Shown in pieces: positions 23,881 through 33,889 of a DNA stretch of 64,000 nt. Position 1 is the stretch's first letter; each line of letters begins with the position of its first letter. Under the pieces are notes generated by a model, which saw only the letters and a program-made list of their open reading frames with translations, did no database searches and had not been told where the DNA came from. The stretch spans positions 868,001 to 932,000 of the forward strand of contig CATNEN010000032.1 in NCBI GenBank assembly GCA_950097015.1, in the 5' to 3' direction. The translations under genes were made by a program, and so were the position numbers. The DNA is from Macrostomum hystrix. Its lineage: Eukaryota; Platyhelminthes; Macrostomidae.

Positions 23881-26800
23881 ATTAAACTGGCGCCTCATTC
23901 GGCTGAGCTGGCTGGCCAGCCGCCTGTTCTCCTCGGTGAGCTGGTTCTGCTCGCGTCGATAGTCGGTCTGGTGCTTGGCCAGGTCCAGGTTCTCAGAGCG
24001 CAAGGTCTCGTTCTCCTGCATGTACTCTTGCAGCATCTCGTACAGGCTCTGGTAGCTGCCTTTCGACAGTGGGCGGCCGTTGGCGGCTCCGCCAGCCGCT
24101 GCGGCGTTAGTCCGATCCTCCGAGCTGCCCGGACTGACTTCGCGGCTCTTGACGATTCGGCGTCCGCTGGCGCGGTCGCCGCCACCGTCCTCGCTCTGGG
24201 CTGCGCTGGCTCGGAGCTGTTCGCGCAGGGAGCTGTTCTCCTGGCGGAGGCTAACCACCTCCTGCTTCAGGGTGCGCAGCAGCTTCTCCTGGGGGTCCTG
24301 CGTTTGGCAGAGGGGAGTAGGTGGGGTGGAGAGTTCAGTAGGTGGGGTTGAGAGTGGAGTTGATCCATCGACCTTTGTTGCCAAGTGTTCTCACCAGATT
24401 GACCTCCGGGCAGACCTCGATCCGCTTGGCTCTGCTGGCGTAACGCAGCGTATTGATGGTCTCGCTGCCCTGCTCCGGACTGGGGTTGACGCAGGCAATC
24501 TGATCGGGATGCGGGCGGAGATTGACTGATTAATTCACTGGCTGAACCATTTATTGATTCGTTGGTTAGTTGATTGATTGGTAGATTGGTTGAGAGGTTT
24601 ATTGATTAGATGGTTGGTTTGTTTGCTGGTTGATCGATCGATTGATTGATTTATTGATTGATTGGTGGATTGATTGATTGGTCAGTTGTTCGGTTGATTG
24701 CTTGATTAATTTGTTGATTAATTGATTGCATAGTTAGTTGATTGTTCGATTAATTGATTAATTGAGCAGTAAATTCGAAGATTAGCGGAGTTAAAGGTGA
24801 AGCTAATTGGCGCGGACGCACCATCAGGGAGACGCCGCTGCCGCCGAGAGAGTCAGACAGAAGTTTGGTCAGCTTGCTGTCCCGGTACGGAACGTGGCCG
24901 GCTCGCTTCTTGGGATCCGACAGGGCCGATATGCAGTTGCCAAGCACCAGGAGGCTCTTGTTAATGGTGCTGGTCTCCAGCATCTGGTCCGGCTCCCTGG
25001 CACCTGAGCTCGTGCTCTCGCTTCCTGAGATATGGCCGCCGGGTGGGGCTTGAGTTGGCGGCTTTGATAAGTAAGTCATGAAGGTGTGGGTTTGGAAGGT
25101 GTGGGCTTAGAAGGTGTGGGCTTGGAAGGTGTGGGTTTGGAAGGTGTGGGTTTGGAAGGTGTGGGTTTGGAAGGTGTGGGTTTGGAAGGTGTGGGTTTGG
25201 AAGGTGTGGGTTTGGAAGGTGTAGGTTTGGAAAGTGTAGGTTTGGAAGGTGTGGGTTTGGAAGGTGTGGATTTAGAAGGTGTGGGCTTGGAAGGTGTGGG
25301 TTTGGAAGGTGTGGGCTTAGAAGGTGTGGGCTTGGAAGGTGTGGGTTTGGAAGGTGTGGGCTTGGAAGGTGTGGGCTTGGAAGGTGTGGGCTTGGAAGGT
25401 GTGGGTTTGGAAGGTGTGGGCTTGGAAGGTGTAGGTTTGGAAAGTGTAGGTTTGGAAGGTGTAGGTTTGGAAGGTGTAGGTTTGGAAGGTGTGGGTTTGG
25501 AAGGTGTAGGGTTTGGAAGGTGTAGGTTTAGAAGGTGTGGGTTTGGAAGGTGTGGATTTAGAAGGTGTGGGCTTGGAAGGTGTGGGCTTGGAAGGTGTGG
25601 GCTTGGAAGGTGTGGGTTTGGAAGGTGTGGGCTTGGAAGGTGTGGGTTTTGAAGGTGTGGGTTTGGAAGGTGTGGGTTTGGAAGGTGTGGGTTTGGAAGG
25701 TGTGGGTTTGGAAGGTGTGGATTTAGAAGGTGTGGGCTTGGAAGGTGTAGGTTTGGAAAGTGTAGGTTTGGAAGGTGTGGGTTTGGAAGGTGTAGGTTTG
25801 GAAGGTGTGGGTTTGGAAGGTGTGGGTTTGGAAGGTGTGGGCTTAGAAGGTGTGGGCTTGGAAGGTGTGGGTTTGGAAGGCGTGGGCTTGGAAGGTGTGG
25901 GCTTGGAAGGTTTGGGCTTGGAAGGTGTGGGCTTAGAAGGTGTGGGTTTGGAAGGTGTAGGTTTGGAAGGTGTGGGTTTGGAAGGTGTGGGCTTGGAAGG
26001 TGTGGGCTTGGAAGGTGTGGGCTTGGAAGGTGTGGGCTTGGAAGGTGTGGGCTTGGAAGGTGTGGGTTTGGAAGGTGTGGGCTTGGAAGGTGTGGGCATG
26101 GAAGGTGTGGGCTTGGAAGGTGTGGGTTTGGAAGGTGTGGGTTTGGAAGGTGTAGGTTTGGAAGGTGTGGGTTTGGAAGGTGTGGGCTTGGAAGGTGTGG
26201 GTTTGGAAGGTTTGGGTTTGGAAGGTGTGGGTTTGGAAGGTGTGGGTTTGGAAGGTGTGGGCTTGGAAGGTGTGGGCTTGGAAGGTGTGGGCTTGGAAGG
26301 TGTGGGCTTGGAAGGTGTGGGTTTGGAAGGTGAGGGCTTGGAAGGTGAGGGCTTGGAAGGTGAGGGCTTGGAAGGTGTGGGCTTGGAAGGTGTGGGCTTG
26401 GAAGGTGTGGGCTTGGAAGGTGTGGGCTTGGAAGGGTTGGACTAGCTCACCTGCTAGGTCAACAAAGGTGAGCTTTCCGTGTCTTGTAACAAAGGCCTGG
26501 CCTTGGCCAGCCTCCCCCGGCACCTGCGTGTCTATCATGATGGAGAAGAGGCTGTGCGACCGGCTTGAGTAGTCGTTCTGACTGCCACGGTCCATTCGTC
26601 GATTGGCCAAACCTTTGATGGCAGATGGAGAGGATGGTTGTCAATGAGATCAATTTAAACTTCTGAGTAGTTTTTGAAAGCCTTTTTGGTCAGAAAAACT
26701 GGATCTAACAGATGTGCGAATTCTGTTACTTCAAGTAGAGTGGTTAGCGCATTTCCTTGTTTATTTTGCAAGCGAGCAAATATAGCTAGAACAGCTAGAA

Positions 26801-29002
26801 AACGGGGTCCAGCATCAGCTCGGGCTAGGTTTACAGCTAAGTTAGGTTTGATTTCTACTCACCAGCCGCCAGGACGCCCGTCAAGTCCTCGGCGGACTCG
26901 CACTCGATGACAAACAGATTGTCGACGTAGAAGCCGGAGGTGGCGCTCCACCGGATGGTGTGGGGATAAATTGATCTGGGATTCAGCAGATCCGTGATCT
27001 GGGATTCAATATTTAAAGATTTTGTGTTGGTTGAGTATTAACAGTAGAAAGACCACGGGCATCGGCATCGTCGGGATATTCAACAATTTTCGTCGGGGTG
27101 TCTGGTGGAAAAAACCACGAATATCCAGACGGTGATGAAGGGGACCCTGGTGCCTTGGATGCTGAGAACACAGATCCCTAAGACAGATGGAATCAAGTTA
27201 TTGAATCAATATGGATTCAACATGGAGTTCTCTGTAAAGAGCAATACCAGAAGGTCGCACCTGCTCATTGTAGATCTCGAAATAGGTGGCGTAGACCTTG
27301 AAGCTGCCGCGGCTGCGCAGCAGATCGAAGATGAGCGCGAAGGAGCGGGGTACCAGACCTCTGGACTTGCTGGACAGTCCCGCAAGGCCCAGCTGCTGCG
27401 TCTGCAGATGCGGCCCAAAAATTTAAAGTACATTCGCATTTGTAAAGCCTTGGCAAAAGCTAACAAATATTGTGAGTTCAGAAAGTTCAAACCTCATGCG
27501 GCGGCCCGGTCATGGTGTAGGTCTTGCCGCTATTTGTCTGGCCGTAGGCAAAGCAGGTGCAGTTGTAGCTGGAACAGAATGTTAGGTCAAAATGATCGGA
27601 ATTAAATAAGTACAGTACAAAAGTACAAGTCGGGGTTGAGTGGCAGAGCGGGCTAACGCGTTGGCCTCTCGCACCAAGGTCCCTGAGCTCGATTCCGCGG
27701 CGAGGCCACATGCATTTGGGGCGCAGCCGCGGAGAGAAGGCTTGGCGGTTTGTCGTGCAATTTACGCCCTTGAGGGCCAACCTCCAACTCACAGTGAAGT
27801 GTACACTGCCTGACGATGAGAAAGTCAGGGCAGATGTACACACCTGTGCGAGCGAGTGCCCGTGCGAGCGAGTGCACAAGCACACAGATACAGTATCTGT
27901 GTGCGTGTGTGCTCATAGGTCAGCGAAATGGGCAGAATTGCATCCTAGCTGGCTGCAGGTCTAGTGCCGGCAGCCCTCCTACAATTATGAATTATGATTA
28001 TGAAAGTACAAGCCAGTGACAGGTAAAAATGGTCCATTTACCCCTCCAGAGCCAATTGGATGAGGTCCTTGACGCCGCAGTTGTCGAACACTTCAGCCTG
28101 ACTGGCGGCCTCCTCGAACACGACGTCGAAGTTGAACTGGCGCTGCATGCCCTGCCAGCTGAAGGCCAGGCTGGCGTTTCCTGGAAACCGGATCAGCGAC
28201 TGCGAGCCGCCGAAGCCCGGCTTGGACGCTGGCTCGGGCGGCCGCACCCTGAGCGGGAAGGGGCCGAGTTTAATCGGTTTGATGAGCGGCTCCGATGACA
28301 GGTGAAATGAGAGATATCCGGTCAAGGGAAGTGTACAGTGGGTCAAGGGAAGTGTACAGTGGGTCAAGGGAAGTGTACAGTGGGTCAAGGGAAGTGTACA
28401 GTGGGTCAAGGGAAGTGTTCAGTGGGTCAAGGGAAGTGTACAGTGGGTCAAGGGAAGTGTACAGTGGGTCAATGGAAGTGTTCAGTGGGTCAAGGGAAGT
28501 GTACAGTGGGTCAAGGGAAGTGTACAGTGGGTCAATGGAAGTGTACAGTGGGTCAATGGAAGTGTACAGTGGGTCAATGGAAGTGTTCAGTGGGTCAAGG
28601 GAAGTGTACAGTGGGTCAATGGAAGTGTTCAGTGGGTCAAGGGAAGTGTACAGTGGGTCAAGGGAAGTGTACAGTGGGTCAAGGGAAGTGTACAGTGGGT
28701 CAAGGGAAGTGTACAGTGGGTCAAGGGAAGTGTACAGTGGGTCAATGGAAGTGTTCAGTGGGTCAAGGGAAGTGTACAGTGGGTCAAGGGAAGTGTACAG
28801 TGGGTCAAGGGAAGTGTACAGTGGGTCAAGGGAAGTGTACAGTGGGTCAAGGGAAGTGTACAGTGGGTCAAGGGAAGTGTACAGTGGGTCAAGGGAAGTG
28901 TACGCGACGCAGGTTAATGCAGCGGTTTCACCTGACGGCCACGTAGGCGTGGAAGCTCTTGGCTGACTTGGACTTTCTGTGATCACGTGACTCGGTGGCC
29001 AT
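23077..29002 (-). CDS. KIF12-like: Kinesin motor protein, KIF12-like, 10 exons
   Basis: N-terminal-motor kinesin that should hydrolyse ATP along microtubules. Exons: 28932-29002, 28042-28248, 27493-27568, 27261-27401, 26863-26998, 26451-26612, 24822-25024, 24395-24499, 23328-24297, 23077-23216; 736 aa, phase preserved at each junction. Motor motifs in order: VAVRVRPP rebuilt across intron 1, P-loop GQTNSGKT (102-109), YFEIYNEQ, the [17 protein letters not shown] segment typical of KIF12, switch I NDYSSRSH (223-230), switch II DLAGSE (262-267, split by intron 6), [18 protein letters not shown], and [13 protein letters not shown] at the motor end. The large exon 9 encodes a heptad-like coiled coil, about 30 consecutive glutamines (23792-23881), then a proline-rich stretch. 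The last exon ends in a basic tail GRKVLSF. The start ATG is the only one compatible with the beta-1 strand. KIF12 is the closest family by motif; orthology was not tested by phylogeny. Confidence 0.92.
24540..24770. repeat. Degenerate TTGATTGA simple repeat, kinesin intron 7
   Basis: Irregular (TTGATTGA)n-like sequence with G/T substitutions fills most of this short intron. Confidence 0.8.
25083..26437. repeat. 15-bp minisatellite, kinesin intron 6
   Basis: About 90 units of GGTGTGGGYTTGGAA. Because 15 is a multiple of 3, long frames stay open on both strands (GVGLE and PTPSK repeats). The array sits inside the intron that splits switch II, so these frames are not expected to be coding. Confidence 0.95.
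27630..28002 (+). mobile_element. tRNA-derived SINE, copy 2, full length (kinesin intron 2)
   Basis: Most complete copy, 373 bp. A-box-like TGGCAGAGCGG at 27641-27651, B-box-like segment at about 27686-27697, a conserved body, a GT/CA-rich region, and an A/T-rich ATTATG tail. A perfect 10-bp target-site duplication, AAAGTACAAG, lies at 27620-27629 and 28003-28012. It fills most of intron 2 in antisense orientation to the kinesin. Confidence 0.85.
28315..28903. repeat. 21-bp minisatellite, kinesin intron 1
   Basis: 28 units of GGTCAAGGGAAGTGTACAGT plus one base, with A/T variants at two positions. Open in several frames, but bounded by clear splice sites at 28931 and 28249. Confidence 0.95.
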
Positions 29003-29895
29003 CGGCGCCCTTTGGGTCAGGGATCCGGCTCTGAAGCGGAGTGGGATGTGAGGAGACCAAGCGAGTTTTAGCTGCAATGAGTGAGGCTTTTAGTTTCATT
29101 TGTGCTCGTGAGAAAAAGTAACTCACGGCTTGACAATACCGGTGGGCATGATTACTAGTTAGCTTGTCGGACTAGAACGATTTAAATCAAGGATTTCACT
29201 GCTCAGGTCTTTTTGGCTACAATCGGCTGAATTGGGGCGCTGATTCACATTATCTATTTGCCTGGATACCGGGCTCAGCAACCAATGGGAAGCTGGGCGA
29301 AGAGGGTTGGCTGTCACCTTGGGGTGAGGAGGGGCTGGTTGCTGTATCTGGCTTCAAAGTCTTCTCTTAGATAGAGGTGAGAGAGATGGGCTTGCATGGA
29401 ATTGAAATTAAACAGAAAAAACTGCCCTCCTTAGCTTCCTCGCAGTGCAATAGAAGCTTATTGAGTGCTGCTGACTTTGTGCTGCAGCTGCTGCTGCTGT
29501 TGCTGGGGTGGCTCATGAATGCCCTGCCCCTGCGTCTTCCGTTGTAATGCTACCTCGGAGTAGGCAGAGATGAGGACGGTACTCAGTGTGCGGGTGTGTG
29601 TGTGGGTGGGTGTGTGCAGTTTGGCAGCTAACTCAAACATGCCGTGGTGGTTTCTAATGACTCTCTTTAACCCAGTATCTAAATATTGCCTGTCTCTCTC
29701 ACCCGGCTATTCAATTGTGCCCGCAGCGCGTGCTTTACCGTCGTCTTGCACTATTAGACAGCTCTCCCACAACTCGTTCTAGTAGTTTGGGTCTTTCAAG
29801 TTGCTGAGCCCAGCACCGCCGTCCTGGCGAGGACCTCACTGCCTCCGGATCTACTTCGGCTCATTGTGGAGAATAAAGAATGACTTTATATATAG

Positions 29896-29939
<44 letters not shown>

Positions 29940-30474
29940 GATCTATCTATCTATGTATCCTTTCTTTCTTTCCTTCTTTCTGTCGACGGGATGAACAGTT
30001 CCATTGCATTGTCCTGTAGACCAAGTTTTGGCACATGTACTTTTAAAGAAGCACAGTGACAAGTTGAAATCATTACAATTTCATTAAAGCCCATTATATC
30101 TGAGTAGAAAGAATTGCATTTTAATTGGTTTCTTCAAATCTAAATGTGCAAATGTGTCATAAAAGCTGGGCTGAAATGTTAGCTGAGATTGTAACAGACA
30201 AGACGCCTCACCTGCCTCAGTGAGTGGCGTTTCGTCGGCAAAGATGCTGCCAGGTGTGCTTGAATGTTCTCTAGCAAGCCAGCCAGTATCTCTTGTAGCT
30301 CTTCACTCGCTCTCTACGACTCGCACTCTCCAGTGCGTACTCCAAGATAAAAGAGACCCCAACTCCAAAAAATTACTCAGGTGCAAAAACTAGCGGTGAC
30401 ACACGCTCGTATTAATTACCTTCTAATATGTGATAGCCACGAGGTTTCTCAAATGTAAATCAGAGACAAAGGCC
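29003..30474. other. Upstream region of the kinesin gene
   Basis: Probable 5' UTR and promoter of the kinesin just above 29002, then unremarkable spacer with the (CTAT)n microsatellite. No further gene seen. Confidence 0.4.
29890..29955. repeat. (CTAT)n microsatellite
   Basis: About 15 tetranucleotide units of TATC with two interruptions, in the spacer upstream of the kinesin gene. Confidence 0.9.
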
Positions 30475-31665
30475 GACAATATCTTATACCCTATTCCGAT
30501 GATGGCCTTCTCCACCCACTCCGCCAATCAGAGACAAGGGCTGACTTATACCCCATTCCGATGATGGCCTTCTCTACCCACTCCGCCAATCAGAGACAAG
30601 GGCTGACTTATACCCCATTCCGATGATGGCCTTCTCTACCCACTCCGCCAATCAGAGACAAGGGCTGACTTATACCCCATTCCGATGATGGCCTTCTCTA
30701 CCCACTCCGCCAATCAGAGACAAGGGCTGACTTATACCCTATTCCGATGATGGCCTTCTCTACCCACTCCGCCAATCAGAGACAAGGGCTGACTTATACC
30801 CTATTCCGATGATGGCCTTCTCTACCCACTCCGCCAATCAGAGACAAGGGCTGACTTATACCCCATTCCGATGATGGCCTTCTCTACCCACTCCGCCAAT
30901 CAGAGACAAGGGCTGACTTATACCCTATTCCGATGGTAGCCTTCTCTACCCACTCCGCCAATCAGAGACAAGGGCTGACTTATACCCCATTCCGATGATG
31001 GCCTTCTCTACCCACTCCGCCAATCAGAGACAAGGGCTGACTTATACCCTATTCCGATGATGGCCTTCTCTACCCACTCCGCCAATCAGAGACAAGGGCT
31101 GACTTATACCCTATTCCGATGATGGCCTTCTCTACCCACTCCGCCAATCAGAGACAAGGGCTGACTTATACCCCATTCCGATGATGGCCTTCTCTACCCA
31201 CTCCGCCAATCAGAGACAAGGGCTGACTTATACCCTATTCCGATGGTAGCCTTCTCTACCCACTCCGCCAATCAGAGACAAGGGCTGACTTATACCCCAT
31301 TCCGATGATGGCCTTCTCTACCCACTCCGCCAATCAGAGACAAGGGCTGACTTATACCCCATTCCGATGATGGCCTTCTCTACCCACTCCGCCAATCAGA
31401 GACAAGGGCTGACTTATACCCTATTCCGATGATGGCCTTCTCTACCCACTCCGCCAATCAGAGACAAGGGCTGACTTATACCCCATTCCGATGATGGCCT
31501 TCTCTACCCACTCCGCCAATCAGAGACAAGGGCTGACTTATACCCCATTCCGATGATGGCCTTCTCTACCCACTCCGCCAATCAGAGACAAGGGCTGACT
31601 TATACCCTATTCCGATGGTAGCCTTCTCTACCCACTCCGCCAATCAGAGACAAGGGCCGACTTCC
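30475..31665. repeat. 62-bp minisatellite between kinesin and receptor genes
   Basis: About 19 highly homogeneous units containing CTCCGCCAATCAGAGACAAG. A rare GATGGTAG variant recurs at intervals of several units, marking block duplication. Confidence 0.95.
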
Positions 31666-32714
31666 GCCCACTAAAAGAACAACTTTCTCCGCCCCTTACC
31701 AGTCAAGTCAAGCTTTCTCCGCTCAACCAATGAGCAATAACTGTCAACGTTTAGCTTGTTTAAGTATCTCCCAGAACACAGCCCCGTTGCTATCAAACGA
31801 CTTTGATCTGTGCTTTAGTTTGCTTGGAATAAAATCGCAACAAAAGCTCGTATATTTGATTGCTGTCACTAAAGTGACAATATTTGATTGTTTATTTGTT
31901 ACTCGCTGGAATCTGTATTGAATAGAGATAACGAATTGACAATGCCTCCAAGAGTTAATGACGCGCGCACGCCTGCCTTATTTAACTCAGCCAGTTTAAA
32001 AATGAATGAGAGGAATTAAGAAATTAAATTGACTGAGCTTTTAGAACAGATACAGCTTTTCGTTTTTAATGTGCATGGGAGTCGATAACTTACAGAAATA
32101 ACAAAAACATAGGCAGTCACAATGGCAAGCTCAGACTCTGTTACTGGAATACACTATACTCAGGTTGAGCCGATGTATTGCATCCAGATAAAGCTTTGAT
32201 GAATTTTTTCTGATGCTAAATATATTTTCTGATGCCAAATATCAATGCATGCAATCTGTTAATTGAAATCTGGCCTAGGAAGAATATAAATTTGCTGCGA
32301 TTTTGTTCACATTTAAAACGGCTCAAAAAGGCCCTATAAAGGAGGAGCCATACCTCGCATTGGTATGAACCGGCCTTCATAATCAGATTGGCTAGGGCAA
32401 GATTGAGTTGGCTGACCTACACAAAGTGTAACCAGTTAATTTAACCAGTTATTGAGTGCTGCTGTCACAATGGCATAGACACTATAAGCTACTGTGAGTA
32501 GAAGCGACAAGAAAATGTGTTCGTTTTTTAAAGAGAATGCACTGAAAAGTAACAGTTAGTAGTGGTTCTTTGACGCATCCTTTGTGCAAATATTTTTCAT
32601 GGTTAGTCAATGCATAAATTCAAACATTTTTCAGTTAAAGTAGTGAAGGGCATTAGCTCATGTAAAGGAATTAAAAGTCTGTAATATGTACGCGTTATGT
32701 GTGAGGTAGTTCAC
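31666..32714. other. AT-rich spacer
   Basis: No ORF with recognisable motifs, no RNA gene; separates two minisatellites downstream of the receptor gene. Confidence 0.5.
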
Positions 32715-33735
32715 AGAGAGGGTGGGCTGGTGATGAAATAGTGAGAGGGGCAGATATAGGACAGGGTGTGAGGTGGGTGTGGGTGATAAAATGTATAGGG
32801 GGCAGATATAGGACAGGGTGTGAGGTGGGTGTGGGTGATAAAATGTATAGGGGGCAGATGTAGGACGGGGCGTGAGGTGGGTGTGGGTGATAAAATGTAT
32901 AGGGGGCAGATATAGGACAGGGTGTGAGGTGGGTGTGGGTGATAAAATGTATAGGGGGCAGATGTAGGACGGGGCGTGAGGTGGGTGTGGGTAATAAAAT
33001 GTATAGGGGGCAGATGTAGGACGGTGCATGAGGTGGGTGCGGGTGATGAAACGGAGAGGAGCAGATATAGGACAGGGCGTGAGGTGGGTGCGGGTGATAA
33101 AATGTATAGGGGGCAGATGTAGGACGGTGCATGAGGTGGGTGCGGGTGATGAAACGGAGAGGGGCAGATATAGGACATGGTGTGAGGTGGGTGCGGAGAG
33201 GAGCAGATATAGGACAGGGTGTGAGGTGGGTGCGGGTGATGAAACGGAGAGGAGCAGATATAGGACAGGGTGTGAGGTGGGTGCGGGTGATGAAATGGAG
33301 AGGAGCAGATATAGGACAGGGTGTGAGGTGGGTGCGGGTGATGAAACGGAGAGGAGCAGATATAGGACAGGGTGTGAGGTGGGTGCGGGTGATGAAACGG
33401 AGAGGAGCAGATATAGGACATGGTGTGAGGTGGGTGCGGAGAGGAGCAGATATAGGACAGGGTGTGAGGTGGGTGCGGGTGATGAAACGGAGAGGAGCAG
33501 ATATAGGACAGGGTGTGAGGTGGGTGCGGGTGATGAAACGGAGAGGAGCAGATATAGGACAGGGTGTGAGGTGGGTGCGGGTGATGAAATGGAGAGGAGC
33601 AGATATAGGACAGGGTGTGAGGTGGGTGCGGGTGATGAAATGGAGAGGAGCAGATATAGGACAGGGTGTGAGGTGGGTGCGGGTGATGAAACGGAGAGGA
33701 GCAGATATAGGACATGGTGTGAGGTGGGTGCATCA
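32715..33735. repeat. ~51-bp minisatellite downstream of the receptor gene
   Basis: About 20 units of GTGAGGTGGGTGCGGGTGAT plus ~31 more bases. The period is a multiple of 3, so several frames are open, without coding support. Confidence 0.95.
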
Positions 33736-33889
33736 TAAAACGAGTTACGAATCTACTACTCGTAAAATGTACCCAAAACTAAATCACTAATCGTCCAAAT
33801 TTACCTACAGACCTCACCAAGGCAAATCCCAGGGTAAAAATGCTACCTTGTCACGAACTGAGACAAGTTTGAGTTTAAATAGTCACCGA

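Noticed and set aside
25086-26610. Long open frames with GVGLE, PTPSK and HTFQA repeats
   Set aside because: Produced by a 15-bp tandem repeat without stops. They lie between well-supported kinesin exons, within an intron with good donor and acceptor.
28270-28986. Open frames with YTSLDPL and REVYSGS repeats
   Set aside because: 21-bp array in kinesin intron 1; flanking splice sites join VAVR to VRPP of the motor domain.
32695-33790. Repeat ORFs of up to 341 codons on both strands
   Set aside because: 51-bp period keeps frames open; no domain, no splice or start context, both strands equally open.
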